A stretch of 64,000 nt of DNA from Geomobilimonas luticola (GCF_018476905.1 NZ_JAHCVK010000001.1:124001-188000), one strand, 5' to 3'. Shown: positions 33,279 to 45,735, counted from the first letter of the stretch. The notes: a model not told the origin generated them from the sequence alone. Made by a program: numbers and translations.

Positions 33279-34742
33279 TTACCGCATCATCTCGAAGTAG
33301 CGCTCCTCGCAGGTTTCATCCCTGACTTCGATGAACTTGTTGCAGATCGTCGTCATCATGTTGATCACCCCTTGGTAGCCGACCAGCGGGTAGCGGTGCA
33401 GGTTGACCCGGTCGAAGTTCGGGAAGCCGAAGCGGAAGAGCGGGATGTTGGCGTCACGGGCCGCGAATTTCCCGTGGGTGTCGCCGATCATGGCATCGAC
33501 CGGATCCGTCATGAGGAGGCTCCGCATGTGCCAGAGGTCCTTGTTGATGTAGATCTTGCCATCCTTACCGTCCTGGGAAGAGTCGAGCAGCGCCTGCAAC
33601 TCTTTCTCCACCTTCTTGGTCCCCTTGCTGCAGAGGATGTGATACGGCCTGGCCCCCACCTCCAGGAGAAAGGAGACGTAGCCCATCAGGTAATCTGGGT
33701 CGCCGTAGAGGGCGAATTTCTTGCCGTGGATGTACTGGTGGGCGTCGGTTATGGCATCCACCGCCCGACCGCGCTCAGCCTTCAGGGACTCGGGAACCGG
33801 CTTGCCGAACAGTTCGGAAAGTTTCAGCAGCAGGGCATCGGTCTTCACAACGCCGAAGGGGATCGGCAGGGAGACATGTTTGCCGGAGAAATTGTCCTTG
33901 ATCCAGGTAAAGGTCTTGGCGGTGGCGTAGGGGCCGAGGGTCAGGGTCGCCTTGCCGTTAACGGAATCCGCCGCCTCGTCCAGGCTGGTTCCGCCGGGGT
34001 AGGTACGGTAGGTGCCGTCCAGCGGGGAATCGAAGGTCTCGGAGATATCGGCCAGCAGGGTGTAGGGAATACCGAACTCTTTCAGTATCCGCTTGTACTC
34101 CCGGTAGTTGCCGGTATTGGCGTCAAAGCCGGGGATCAGGTTGAGCTTGCCGGTGCAGCGTCCCTCGACCTGTTTCCCTTCGGTGAGGGTCTGGAGGATG
34201 GAGAGGAGCATGGCATCGTAGCCGTGGATGTGTGAGCCGTTGAAACTCGGGGTGTTGGCGAAGGGAAGGGGGAAGTCCGCCGGGACACACTCCTTGTTCT
34301 TGGCATTCTTGATAAAGGCGGTCAGGTCGTCACCGATGATCTCCGGCATGCAGGAGGTGAAGATCGCCATCATCTTCGGCTTGTACATGGTGTAGGCGTT
34401 TTCCAGGGCCTCGTGGAGGTTGTTCTGGCCACCGAACACCGCGCCGTCCTCGGTCATGGAATCGGACACCGCCGGCGCCGGCTCGCGGAAGTGGCGGTTC
34501 AGGGTGGAGCGGTAGTAGGAAGCGCACCCCTGGGAGCCGTGGACGAAGGGGAGCGTCCCCTCGAAACCGTGGGCAGCCAGTTCGGCCCCCAGTGGCTGGC
34601 AGGCATGGGGAGGGTTGATCACCAGCGCCTGGCGGGCGAAGTTCTTCTCCTTGTACTCCTCGGTATTGATCCATTCCGCTACCCGCTTCACCTCATCTTC
34701 GGGTATCTCGGTTACATATTTCACCGCAGCATCTGCGCTCAT
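33279..34742 (-). CDS. nifK: Nitrogenase molybdenum-iron protein beta chain
   Basis: 487 aa. NifK pairs with NifD in the alpha2-beta2 MoFe protein and shares the P-cluster. Visible P-cluster regions: NPPHACQPLGAELAAHGFEG (Cys ~55), HGSQGCASYYRSTLNRHF (Cys ~80) and IFTSCMPEIIGDD (Cys ~138). The C-terminal half keeps GFPNFDRVNLHRYPLVGYQG. The ATG at 34,742 (MSADAAVKYV) has AAGGAG 6 nt upstream; an ORF extension of 13 codons has no such signal. It is separated from nifD by a 186-bp spacer with a possible dispersed repeat. Confidence 0.97.
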   Translation of the reverse strand: MSADAAVKYVTEIPEDEVKRVAEWINTEEYKEKNFARQALVINPPHACQPLGAELAAHGFEGTLPFVHGSQGCASYYRSTLNRHFREPAPAVSDSMTEDGAVFGGQNNLHEALENAYTMYKPKMMAIFTSCMPEIIGDDLTAFIKNAKNKECVPADFPLPFANTPSFNGSHIHGYDAMLLSILQTLTEGKQVEGRCTGKLNLIPGFDANTGNYREYKRILKEFGIPYTLLADISETFDSPLDGTYRTYPGGTSLDEAADSVNGKATLTLGPYATAKTFTWIKDNFSGKHVSLPIPFGVVKTDALLLKLSELFGKPVPESLKAERGRAVDAITDAHQYIHGKKFALYGDPDYLMGYVSFLLEVGARPYHILCSKGTKKVEKELQALLDSSQDGKDGKIYINKDLWHMRSLLMTDPVDAMIGDTHGKFAARDANIPLFRFGFPNFDRVNLHRYPLVGYQGVINMMTTICNKFIEVRDETCEERYFEMMR

Positions 34743-34928
34743 GGGAAACTCCTTCCGGTTGCGGACCAATCTGTCCAGCAACTGAATATGTTTTTGGGTT
34801 GAACCTACCGGCGTCCAATTTTTTAGTCAGGTCGGTGGCGCCAAGGAAGAGCACGGAGGCGTGGCAGCGCCACGCCGCACAAGCGATGACGAAGGCAACC
34901 CCGAGCTGGCAAAAAAGTGGGCGACGTT
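34743..34928 (-). repeat. nifD-nifK spacer with a strong palindrome, possible dispersed repeat
   Basis: A 186-bp gap, long for nifD-nifK. At 34,858-34,876 is a perfect hairpin GGCGTGGC-AGC-GCCACGCC. The sequence around it (CACTTTTTTGCC on one side, CTAAAAAATTGGACGCCG on the other, minus strand) has the feel of a repeated intergenic unit, but no second copy is in the window. Confidence 0.4.
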
Positions 34929-36368
34929 TTAAAATGGTGACTTGACCAACTTCCAGGTCGGGCTGTTCACCGCCATATCCACATCCCGGGCAAAGATCGG
35001 GAAGCCGTTGTAGGCGTGGTACGGTCCGGAATAATCCCAGCTGTGCATCTGGCGGAAGGGAACGCCCATCTTCTGGAACAGGTACTTTTCCTTGATGCCG
35101 CTCCCCACCAGGTCGGGGCGGAGCGTGTTGACGAACTCCTCCAGTTCGTATTCGGATGCGTCATCGTAGATGACCGTCGCTTCCGGCATCTCCACCGAAG
35201 TCCGCTCGTAATCGTCGCCGTGGGCGAATTCGTAGCCGGAACCGACCACCACCATCCCCAGATCGGCATAGGCATTGACCGTGTGCCGGGGACGCAGGCC
35301 GCCGACGTAGAGCATGACCTTCTTCCCTTCCAGGCGCGGACGGTACTCGTCGATCACCGCCTGCATGAGCGGGTCGTACTTGGCGATCACCCGCTCCACG
35401 TTCTCCTTGATCCTGTCGTCGAAACGCCCCGCAATGGCCCGCAAGCTCTCCCTGATCTTGGTCGGGCCGAAGAAGTTGAACTCCAGCCAGGGGATGCCAT
35501 ATTTCTCTTCCATCACCCGGCACATGTAGTTCATGGAGCGGTAGCAGTGGATGATGTTCAGTTTCACCTTATGGGTGGCGGCGATTTTTTCCAGTTCGCC
35601 GTCGCCGGTCCAGACCGCCTTGACGTTGAGGCCGATCTCTTCCAGAAGTGGTTTCACCGACCAGACGTCGCCGCCGATGTTGTAGTCGCCGATGAGGGCG
35701 ATGTCGTAGGGGGTCTCGGGTTCTGCGAATTCCCGCGTACCGATGATGTGATCGCGGATCGTGTCGTTGGAGATGTGGTGGCCGAGCGACTGGGAAACGC
35801 CGCGGAACCCTTCACAGTTGCAGGGTATGATTGGCAGGTCCAGTTCTTTTGCGGACTGCTTTGCCACCGAGTTGATATCGTCGCCGATCAGGCCGACCGG
35901 GCACTCGGAGAGGACCGAAATACCCTTCGCCAGCGGGAACAGTTCGTGGGCCTCGACCAGCAGCTGCTTCAGCTTCTTGTCGCCGCCGTAGACGATGTCC
36001 TTTTCCTGGAAGTCGGAGGTGAACTGCATGGCGAACTGGTTGACCCCGTTGATGCCGGTCATCAGGTTGCGACGCGTCCCCCAGGAGTACCAGCCGCAGC
36101 CGACCGGGCCGTGGGAAACATGGACCATGTCGCGGATCGGCCCCCAGACCACCCCTTTGGCGCCGGCATAGGCACAGCCGCGGGCACTCATGACACCGGG
36201 CACCGTTTTCCGGTTGGATTTCACGCAGGCACTCACGCCGTCGTTGGGGGCCAGATGGGGAGCCCGTTTCTTCTTCGCCTTCTCGGGATACACCTCCAGG
36301 GCCTTGTCTATCATCTCCTGGGTAGATTCCTTGGTTATACCTTCTACTTTCTTTATTTCACTGGACAT
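34929..36368 (-). CDS. nifD: Nitrogenase molybdenum-iron protein alpha chain
   Basis: 479 aa, the catalytic subunit that holds FeMo-co. P-cluster ligands are seen in [15 protein letters not shown] (Cys ~64), [16 protein letters not shown] (Cys ~90) and [12 protein letters not shown] (Cys ~156). The FeMo-co ligands are Cys ~277 in [16 protein letters not shown] and the His in [18 protein letters not shown] (~444). Other conserved contacts such as [14 protein letters not shown] and [11 protein letters not shown] are in place. AAGGAG precedes the ATG by 7 nt. A hairpin lies in the 71-bp gap after nifH. Confidence 0.97.
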   Translation of the reverse strand: MSSEIKKVEGITKESTQEMIDKALEVYPEKAKKKRAPHLAPNDGVSACVKSNRKTVPGVMSARGCAYAGAKGVVWGPIRDMVHVSHGPVGCGWYSWGTRRNLMTGINGVNQFAMQFTSDFQEKDIVYGGDKKLKQLLVEAHELFPLAKGISVLSECPVGLIGDDINSVAKQSAKELDLPIIPCNCEGFRGVSQSLGHHISNDTIRDHIIGTREFAEPETPYDIALIGDYNIGGDVWSVKPLLEEIGLNVKAVWTGDGELEKIAATHKVKLNIIHCYRSMNYMCRVMEEKYGIPWLEFNFFGPTKIRESLRAIAGRFDDRIKENVERVIAKYDPLMQAVIDEYRPRLEGKKVMLYVGGLRPRHTVNAYADLGMVVVGSGYEFAHGDDYERTSVEMPEATVIYDDASEYELEEFVNTLRPDLVGSGIKEKYLFQKMGVPFRQMHSWDYSGPYHAYNGFPIFARDVDMAVNSPTWKLVKSPF

Positions 36369-36392
36369 AATTCGCTCCTTGGATTTCTTATA

Positions 36393-36432
36393 GGCTTCAT
36401 AGGGCCTATAGGTCGTAAGGACCTATGAAGCC
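36393..36432 (-). repeat. Hairpin between nifH and nifD
   Basis: Arms GGCTTCATAGG / CCTATGAAGCC of 11 bp, with a nested AGGTC-GACCT pairing. A stable hairpin just after nifH commonly protects nifH mRNA and gives more NifH than NifDK. Its centre (CCTATAGG, GACCTAT) resembles the inverted repeat at 55,324-55,362, so it may be a copy of a dispersed element put to use here. Confidence 0.6.
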
Positions 36433-36439
36433 GAAGTTC

Positions 36440-37477
<1,038 letters not shown>

Positions 37478-38623
37478 TCAAACCGCGAGCGGAAAGGTAT
37501 CCGTACCGGCATGGAGGCGGGAAAGATCGCGGTCACTGAGCGCTCTCTTGTTGTGCTGGGCGATGGCACGAACGCGGAAAAGAAGCCGCTCTGCCTCGTC
37601 GCGTGCAACCGTGATCCCCATCTTCCGGTATCGCTCGATCAGGCCATGCACCCCCGAGTGCTTCCCCACCACGATATGCCGTGACAGTCCCACGTCTTCC
37701 GGGTCGAACCCTTCATAATTCCGGGGATTCTTGAGCACGCCATCGGCATGAAGCCCCGACTCATGTGAAAAGACCTTTTCCCCCACAACTGCCTTCCAGT
37801 CGGGCACCGGTCGATGGGAGGCGCGGCCGACCAGGCGGGAAATTTCCCGAAAACGGTGGGTGTCGATTCCCGGATCGATGCCGCATGCGAGCTTGAGCCC
37901 CATCACCACCTCTTCCAGCGCGGCATTGCCGGCCCGTTCCCCCAGTCCGTTGACCGTCGTGTTGACGAAGCGGGCGCCTCCCTTTATTCCCGCGATGGCG
38001 TTGGCGGTCGCCATACCCAGATCGTTATGGGTGTGCACTTCAAGCGCGAGCTCCGGTATCTCCTGCCGAAGGGCTCTCACTTTTTCGTACATGGCAAACG
38101 GGTCGAGGATCCCCAGGGTGTCGCAGAAGCGGAAGCGGTCGGCACCATGTTCCCGGGCGATGTGCATCAGTTCCATGAGAAACTCCATGTCGGCGCGGCT
38201 GGCATCCTCTCCTCCGACCGACACGTAGAGACCATGCTTCTTGGCAAAATCGAGGGAGGCTACCAGCTGTTCCTTGACCCACTCCCGGTTCTTGCGCAGT
38301 TTGTGTTCGATCATGATATCCGACACCGACAGCGAAATGTCCACCGCCCCCACGCCGCAGGCCAGGCTCGCTTCGATGTCGGCCTTGACTGCCCGGTTCC
38401 AGGTGATCAGCCGCGCGTTGAGCCCGAGATCAACCAATGCCCGGATCGAACTCTGCTCTTCAGCACCCATCGCCGGAATGCCGCATTCCAGTTCCTGGAC
38501 CCCCATACCATCCAGCATCCGGGCGATGGCAATTTTCTCTGCTCTGCTGAACACCACACCTGCTGTCTGCTCGCCGTCCCGCAAGGTCGTATCGTCGATG
38601 ATGATGTCAGTTCCCATATCCAT
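37478..38623 (-). CDS. nifV: Homocitrate synthase NifV
   Basis: NifV condenses acetyl-CoA and 2-oxoglutarate to R-homocitrate, the organic ligand of FeMo-co. 381 aa of the isopropylmalate/homocitrate synthase family: [17 protein letters not shown] at the N terminus (metal- and substrate-binding DTTLRDGEQ), [25 protein letters not shown] (HxH metal ligands), [15 protein letters not shown], and GKHSGVHGL near the C terminus. The start MDMGTDIII at 38,623 has GGAG 6 nt upstream. It is first in the nif run, driven by a sigma-54 promoter at 38,712-38,727 through a leader with a terminator-like hairpin. Confidence 0.93.
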   Translation of the reverse strand: MDMGTDIIIDDTTLRDGEQTAGVVFSRAEKIAIARMLDGMGVQELECGIPAMGAEEQSSIRALVDLGLNARLITWNRAVKADIEASLACGVGAVDISLSVSDIMIEHKLRKNREWVKEQLVASLDFAKKHGLYVSVGGEDASRADMEFLMELMHIAREHGADRFRFCDTLGILDPFAMYEKVRALRQEIPELALEVHTHNDLGMATANAIAGIKGGARFVNTTVNGLGERAGNAALEEVVMGLKLACGIDPGIDTHRFREISRLVGRASHRPVPDWKAVVGEKVFSHESGLHADGVLKNPRNYEGFDPEDVGLSRHIVVGKHSGVHGLIERYRKMGITVARDEAERLLFRVRAIAQHNKRALSDRDLSRLHAGTDTFPLAV

Positions 38624-38650
38624 GGACTTCTCCAATCGCACACAAAAAAA

Positions 38651-38676
38651 CGCCCAAGGGATCATTCCCAAGGGCG
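38651..38676 (-). promoter_or_regulatory. Terminator-like attenuator hairpin before nifV
   Basis: CGCCC-TT-GGGA-ATGA-TCCC-TT-GGGCG (internal TT/TT mismatch) followed on the minus strand by seven T. It lies between the sigma-54 promoter and nifV, 27 nt before the start codon, so transcription must pass it. A smaller hairpin GGTT-GGTAAG-AACC stands a little upstream. Confidence 0.65.
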
Positions 38677-38711
38677 CCATTGCCATTTGCGAGGTTCTTA
38701 CCAACCACTAA

Positions 38712-38727
38712 AGCACAAGCTGTGCCA
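38712..38727 (-). promoter_or_regulatory. Sigma-54 promoter of nifV
   Basis: TGGCACAGCTTGTGCT on the minus strand fits TGGCACRNNNNTTGCW at all but one defined position (G for T at position 12). Start expected near 38,701. I did not identify an upstream activator site in the ~200 bp between here and the tRNA terminator, which otherwise holds no gene. Confidence 0.75.
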
Positions 38728-38932
38728 CACCACATACCGCTGTATTTACAGGGAAAAATTCGTTGCGCGGGGAATTATGCCTATTTTGTCAGCAATAAAT
38801 GCAGCACCGTGCCGGAAATTTCGCCTATACTACCCGGCGGATGAATAGTGACTCCAAAATCGGCAGCCTGTGCTGAAACTGTGCGGCGGGAAATCGGGCA
38901 GGAAGAGCGACGTGACGACCGAAGAACAAAAA

Positions 38933-38960
38933 AGCCCTTCCAAGGTAACTTGGAAGGGCT
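38933..38960 (-). terminator. Intrinsic terminator of the tRNA pair
   Basis: Perfect 12-bp stem AGCCCTTCCAAG / CTTGGAAGGGCT, 4-nt loop, then TTTTTTG on the minus strand, 8 bp after tRNA-Glu. Confidence 0.9.
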
Positions 38961-38968
38961 GCATTTTG

Positions 38969-39046
<78 letters not shown>

Positions 39047-39047
39047 A

Positions 39048-39123
39048 TGGTGAGCCGCGTTGGGATCGAACCAACGACCACCTGATTAAAAGTCAGGTGC
39101 TCTACCAACTGAGCTAGCGGCTC
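39048..39123 (-). tRNA. tRNA-Lys (anticodon UUU)
   Basis: Acceptor stem GAGCCGC / GCGGCTC, D arm AGCTCAGTTGGTAGAGC, anticodon loop CTTTTAA with anticodon TTT, T arm GGTTCGATCC, encoded CCA. Confidence 0.97.
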
Positions 39124-39141
39124 GTTGCGACAAGAATAAGC

Positions 39142-39170
39142 TTTATACTACATTACGTTTCCATGGTCAA
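39142..39170 (-). promoter_or_regulatory. Promoter of the tRNA-Lys/tRNA-Glu unit
   Basis: TTGACC (39,165-39,170), 17-bp spacer, TATAAA (39,142-39,147), ending 18 bp before tRNA-Lys. The pair therefore need not depend on purA transcription. Confidence 0.7.
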
Positions 39171-39191
39171 GATTTTTTTTGCCTTGCATTT

Positions 39192-41820
<2,629 letters not shown>

Positions 41821-41900
41821 TTCGACGCATCTTTCCGAGGGGAATGTCTTCTGTCCGGCGAACGGTCACGATGCCACCGGATCGCCGCAAAACGCCTGAA

Positions 41901-41929
41901 ATGCTAGCAATATACCGTTGGAAAGTCAA
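41901..41929 (-). promoter_or_regulatory. Promoter of hisZ-purA
   Basis: TTGACT (41,924-41,929), 17-bp spacer, TAGCAT (41,901-41,906), about 80 bp before hisZ. Just upstream (about 41,943-41,979) a hairpin AACGGGG / CCCCGTT follows the VCBS gene but lacks a T tract. Confidence 0.55.
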
Positions 41930-42004
41930 TGATTAAATCCCCCAACGGAAACGGGGATGCCCTTGCGGACACCCCCGTTAAACCGGACGGAATGACTGAC
42001 CAGC

Positions 42005-43543
42005 CTACTCCACTTTCTTGATGTAGAGCGCGCTCGCCCCTGTGTCCAGAAGCCCCGCCTTCTTGACGACTTCCAACAGAACGAGTTCCTTCCGCGCTTC
42101 GTCAAAGACGAAATCAGCCAGGTAATTCTGGCTCTGGCGAGTCCGCCATCTCTCTTCCAGCGAAGAGCCATCCCACGCAAATGCAACCATCGCGCTCTTC
42201 CCGTAGGACCTGCTGTTCCCCACTACCCAGAAGCCGCCGTTCTGCGGCACGACTATTTCCCCATTTCCGGTAACCACGATCCGCTGCTGGAGAAATATCC
42301 AGCGCATGGGATCGCCGGTCGTCCTGAAACTGCTCAGATCGGGCCGCTGGAAATAGAGTTCGGACCCTCCATACTTGTCGCTGCTCCGCCACAACTCGTC
42401 CCGGGACGGGGAATAGACCAGCAGGTAGCCGTCGGGATGGAGCACCACGAAATTGGTTTTCCCCCCCCGGTCCTTGAACTGGTTGAAGTTGTAGAGAAAG
42501 GCAAACCGGGGGAGCTTTAGGGGGTTCTTCATCTCATAGCGGTCGCCGCTTTTGACAAGTTCATACACATCGCCATAGAAATCCGCGTCGCTCGACATCT
42601 GCTGCACGTAAATCTTCTTGTTTCCCCCTGCCAGCGCCATTCCCCGCATGAAGTACGGAAGGTTGTCGGCAATCTTTTTCAGGCCGTTGCCATCAGCAAC
42701 GTAGACCCGGGAAACGAGTGACTCGCCGCTCAGCACCGTAAGGTAGACCTCCTGCAGGCCATCGCCGTCCAGGTCGGCCGTGTCTACCCCGAGAACCTTC
42801 TCTTCCCCGCCGGTTTTCACCTCGGCCAGAAGTTTCAACCCCTCACCCATCCGGTAGTAGTACAGCGCCCGGGGCCCGGCCACGAAGACCTCCCGATCTC
42901 CATTATCCAGGGTTTTCCCCATGGCGATGCCACTCATGGCACCGGTCAGCCGCTGGCTTACCCATCCCCCACCCGCCGATTTGGCAACCGGCGTCGCCCG
43001 TATAATGTCCGACTGCGGGGCTCCATCGGCAGCTTTCGCCGCGGTTGACGGCTTTACGATGTCGGTGGGCCGGACGATGTCAGTCGGAGGGGCCATAACC
43101 GGTACGGCTGCAGCGCCTGCCTCAGCAACCGGCTGGGAAGAACCTATCAGCGCGTATCTCCTGGCAATGCCATCGGACAGCCCCTGCGCCAGCTTGCTGA
43201 TGGTGGCGATCAACTCATCCTGACTTTCGCCCTGGACAAAGGCGCGGGTAACCACCTCCCCTTTACTGTTTCTTGCAACGGCGTCGATGCTGAACACCTT
43301 GCCGATTTGCAGGTAACTTCCACTGACGATCACCTCCGCCCCGGCATTGCTGTCGATGGTGGTGACCGAATCGGAGGCAAGCCTCGAGGTAAGAAGGGTC
43401 TGCAGGATGCCCTTCAGTTCATCCTTGTTCTGCCCGCCCGTAACGGTAAATTCACCGACATAGGCCTTTATCGGGGCGGCCTCGCCGACAGGTACGCATA
43501 TGTACGACAGAAGCAGGATCAGGCATGCTACGAACTTTCTCAT
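42005..43543 (-). CDS. Exported VCBS/FG-GAP-type repeat protein (512 aa)
   Basis: A signal peptide MRKFVACLILLLSYICVPVG (cleavage expected after GEA) is followed by a ~120-residue domain, KAYVGEFTVTGGQNKDELKG with GAEVIVSGSYLQIGKVFSID, resembling the lipoprotein/FlgT-like TolB-N fold that forms an assembly platform. Next come a Pro/Ala-rich linker with a triple DIV(R/K)PTDIVKP repeat and a C-terminal beta-propeller-like half. The calcium-loop sequence DTADLDGDGLQEVYLTV marks it as a VCBS/FG-GAP repeat protein. Probably periplasmic or surface bound; the ligand is unknown. It is alone under the promoter at 43,579-43,607. Confidence 0.75.
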   Translation of the reverse strand: MRKFVACLILLLSYICVPVGEAAPIKAYVGEFTVTGGQNKDELKGILQTLLTSRLASDSVTTIDSNAGAEVIVSGSYLQIGKVFSIDAVARNSKGEVVTRAFVQGESQDELIATISKLAQGLSDGIARRYALIGSSQPVAEAGAAAVPVMAPPTDIVRPTDIVKPSTAAKAADGAPQSDIIRATPVAKSAGGGWVSQRLTGAMSGIAMGKTLDNGDREVFVAGPRALYYYRMGEGLKLLAEVKTGGEEKVLGVDTADLDGDGLQEVYLTVLSGESLVSRVYVADGNGLKKIADNLPYFMRGMALAGGNKKIYVQQMSSDADFYGDVYELVKSGDRYEMKNPLKLPRFAFLYNFNQFKDRGGKTNFVVLHPDGYLLVYSPSRDELWRSSDKYGGSELYFQRPDLSSFRTTGDPMRWIFLQQRIVVTGNGEIVVPQNGGFWVVGNSRSYGKSAMVAFAWDGSSLEERWRTRQSQNYLADFVFDEARKELVLLEVVKKAGLLDTGASALYIKKVE

Positions 43544-43578
43544 GGCAACTCCTTGCAGGTGGTTTCACGGGTAGAGCG

Positions 43579-43607
43579 ATTATGGCAAAGGGTTTGCAGC
43601 TTGTCAA
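43579..43607 (-). promoter_or_regulatory. Promoter of the VCBS-type gene
   Basis: TTGACA (43,602-43,607), 17-bp spacer, CATAAT (43,579-43,584) on the minus strand, ~36 bp before the start. Confidence 0.6.
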
Positions 43608-43665
43608 AGCATTTGCGGAGGCCGGACCATCGCGTCGCCTCACCGGTCCTCCTTCCCCATAAAAA

Positions 43666-43689
43666 AAGGGGAGAGTCGCCTCTCCCCTT
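43666..43689 (-). terminator. Intrinsic terminator of the 89-aa exported protein gene
   Basis: 10-bp stem AAGGGGAGAG / CTCTCCCCTT, loop TCGC on the plus strand, followed by TTTTT on the minus strand, 21 bp past the stop. Confidence 0.9.
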
Positions 43690-43710
43690 CATAAACAGTA
43701 TGCACACAGA

Positions 43711-43980
43711 TTACTTGGTCTGCAGCGCGTCAAGCATGGCTTCCGCTTCTTTCAGTTTGTCCTGAAGCTTCTTCAGCTCGTCGGCGGAATAGACCTTGGT
43801 ACCCTTCTTGATTTCGGCGTTCAGCTTCTTCATCTTCTTCTGAAGAGTGTCAACCTCCATCATGCAGTTCTTGGAAGCGAGCAGGCACTGGTCCTTCTCT
43901 TCCTTCGTCATCTGGGCAAAAGCCGGCACCGTCGCCGACATCATGAATGCTGCCATCACCATAACCGCAACTTTTTTCAT
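43711..43980 (-). CDS. Small exported coiled-coil protein (89 aa)
   Basis: A signal peptide MKKVAVMVMAAFMMSATVPA ends at AFA-Q. The ~66-residue mature protein is Lys/Glu-rich with heptad spacing (VDTLQKKMKKLNAEIKKG, ELKKLQDKLKEAEAMLDAL), so one or two coiled-coil helices, and has two cysteines (QCLLASKNC) that could bond. This resembles small periplasmic coiled-coil proteins of Geobacter without assigned function. It is monocistronic: promoter at 44,018-44,047 and strong terminator at 43,666-43,689, suggesting an abundant product. Confidence 0.7.
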   Translation of the reverse strand: MKKVAVMVMAAFMMSATVPAFAQMTKEEKDQCLLASKNCMMEVDTLQKKMKKLNAEIKKGTKVYSADELKKLQDKLKEAEAMLDALQTK

Positions 43981-44017
43981 AGCCTAACCTCCGTTCACGG
44001 AATTGATACCTGATAAT

Positions 44018-44047
44018 TAAGTAGACCAGCTTTTAACACCTTGTCAA
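44018..44047 (-). promoter_or_regulatory. Promoter of the 89-aa exported protein gene
   Basis: TTGACA (44,042-44,047), 18-bp spacer, TACTTA (44,018-44,023). The -35 lies 7 bp from the hairpin that ends the porin gene. Confidence 0.45.
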
Positions 44048-44053
44048 TCGGGA

Positions 44054-44089
44054 GAATCGTGCGTCGGAGTTCCCCCCGACGCACGATTC
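44054..44089 (-). terminator. Hairpin terminating the porin gene
   Basis: 14-bp perfect stem GAATCGTGCGTCGG / CCGACGCACGATTC with an 8-nt loop, 8 bp after the stop codon. No T tract follows, so termination may be weak or the stem may serve as a 3' stabiliser. Confidence 0.6.
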
Positions 44090-44096
44090 CCGTCAT

Positions 44097-45458
44097 TTAA
44101 AAGGTGTAGTTCACCTGCACTTTGGCGGTGTAGGGGTTCTCCGGCCACGAGCCAGTCGTTACCGGCTTGTAGTAGTTACCGAGGAACATGTAACCGGCCT
44201 GTACGGAGGTAGTCATGTTGTCGAACAGCTTGTAGCCGACCTCGGTGTTAACTTCGGTACCGAGGAAGTCGCCGCCCCTGTTGGCGCCATTGGTGTCCCG
44301 CGAAATGGCGGCCGCACCAACGTTGCTGAACACGAAGAACTTGTCGATGGCCAGGTCATACCCGACGAAGCCGCCGTAAATACCCTGACGGTTGTTGTTC
44401 AGGTTCTGCACGATGGCGCGGTCGGAGTTCATGTTGTACTTGTTGCGGAGCAGAATCTGCATTTCGGCAGCGTAGAAGGCGTGAGCAGCCTGGTTGACCG
44501 TGCGGTCCGCGACGGTCTGGAAGTCGTTACGGACGCTCGACGAGCTGGACTTGTCGCCGGAGATGTACAGGGCGTTGGTGCGCAGCGTACCAGGGCCAGC
44601 CTTAAGCTTGGCACCCACGTTACCGGCAAAGGCACTGACTTTCTGGGAGTTGCCAATAGCTGCTGCGCTACCCAGTTTCCCGGTCTGATAGAGGACGAAG
44701 CCGTCGATGGTAGCAGGCCCGACCTTGGCTTCGGCGTTCACACCGAACATGTTGATGGCGGTACGGTCCTGGGTCTGACGGAGAACGTCACTGTAGAGGA
44801 GGTACCAGTCAGCACCGAGCTTCACGTCCTTGGTGACGTTGAACTTGGCGTTCAGGTTCACCAGGTCGCGGGTCAGGTAGCCGGGAGTCGTATTGGTGAC
44901 CGTTCCTTCCAGGTAGGAGCCGCCCGTCACGGCATCGTCAAACCGGAAGAAAGCACCACCGAGGGAGCCGAAGCCCGTTTTGGCCTTGGCCACCACGCCA
45001 GCGGCGTCGTTATTGAAGATGATCCCTTTGTAGCCGTCGTCGAAGCCCTGGATACCGAGCTTTACGTTCACGGGGGTGGAGGGGATGTTGAAGTCAAGGT
45101 AGACGTTCTTGGTTTCCAGGTTCGTCGTGTCAGCGCCGATGCCACCACCTTGACCGCGACCGGTGGCGTAGGAATTGTCGCCCCAGCGGGAGTCGATCTC
45201 GAAGTGGGTCACCAGTTTCAGATCGTCGTTGGCCTTGGCAATGTACATGAGGCGTGCCCGCTGCTCGAAGTAGCTCTTGGTGCGGGGATTGTTGATCGGT
45301 GTAACTGCCCCGGCACCGCCATCGTTAAAGTTCTCAATGAACCCCCGCAGCCTGAACAGGCCGTGGAACTCGTTTTCCAGTGCCAGCGCCGGTACCGCCG
45401 TTGCGACAGTCAGGGCCGATGCTGCGGCGACAGCCAAAAGTCTCTTTTTCATACTCAT
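44097..45458 (-). CDS. Outer-membrane beta-barrel porin
   Basis: 453 aa. A signal peptide (KKRLLAVAAASALTVATAVP, cleavage after ALA) precedes FHGLFRLRGFIENFND. Alternating polar/nonpolar strands throughout, Gly/Asn-rich loops, few cysteines and a C-terminal aromatic ending QVNYTF (Phe as last residue, the BAM recognition signal) indicate a monomeric or trimeric porin-like barrel. Such proteins are among the common outer-membrane proteins of Geobacter; the solute is not known. AAGGAGG lies 7 nt before the ATG. The 577-bp region upstream holds a short peptide gene transcribed in the same direction. Confidence 0.8.
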   Translation of the reverse strand: MSMKKRLLAVAAASALTVATAVPALALENEFHGLFRLRGFIENFNDGGAGAVTPINNPRTKSYFEQRARLMYIAKANDDLKLVTHFEIDSRWGDNSYATGRGQGGGIGADTTNLETKNVYLDFNIPSTPVNVKLGIQGFDDGYKGIIFNNDAAGVVAKAKTGFGSLGGAFFRFDDAVTGGSYLEGTVTNTTPGYLTRDLVNLNAKFNVTKDVKLGADWYLLYSDVLRQTQDRTAINMFGVNAEAKVGPATIDGFVLYQTGKLGSAAAIGNSQKVSAFAGNVGAKLKAGPGTLRTNALYISGDKSSSSSVRNDFQTVADRTVNQAAHAFYAAEMQILLRNKYNMNSDRAIVQNLNNNRQGIYGGFVGYDLAIDKFFVFSNVGAAAISRDTNGANRGGDFLGTEVNTEVGYKLFDNMTTSVQAGYMFLGNYYKPVTTGSWPENPYTAKVQVNYTF

Positions 45459-45608
45459 CTGTTACCTCCTTCGTTGTTGATTAACAATCAAAATTAAAAT
45501 TCAATCGCATGCTGCAGTCACGTGCTGTTTACCTTCGGAGTATCACCACCTTTCAGTTTTCAAATTGCCGATCTGCTCGGGTCTGATTAATTCCCCCTCC
45601 AAAAGAAA

Positions 45609-45653
45609 AGCCCCGTCCCGCTTCCCGACATTACGGGCAGACGAAACAGGGCT
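45609..45653 (-). terminator. Intrinsic terminator of the 34-aa peptide gene
   Basis: A 12-bp outer stem (AGCCCTGTTTCG with CGGGACGGGGCT, some G-U pairs), an inner CCCG / CGGG stem, and TTTTCTTTT after it on the minus strand. The stop codon of the peptide lies inside the hairpin. Confidence 0.65.
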
Positions 45654-45735
45654 CTGGACACTTTTGTCCCACGGAACGCAAGACGCGGCTCTTTCCGTTG
45701 TACTTCCTGTTTGTGTTCATACGTGTAAGGTTCAT
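45631..45735 (-). CDS. 34-aa Cys-containing peptide gene upstream of the porin
   Basis: The peptide is basic at the front (MNLTRMNTNRKYNGKSR) and ends VGQKCPEPCFVCP, with three cysteines in the last nine residues. Support for a gene: AAGGA 5 nt before the ATG, a near-consensus promoter placing the start ~22 nt upstream, and a terminator overlapping the end. No family is recognised. It could be a precursor of a modified peptide, a metal-binding micropeptide, or a leader peptide controlling entry into the porin gene 170 bp further on. No modifying enzyme is encoded nearby. The rest of the 45,459-46,035 region holds no other supported gene. Confidence 0.5.
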   Translation of the reverse strand: MNLTRMNTNRKYNGKSRVLRSVGQKCPEPCFVCP

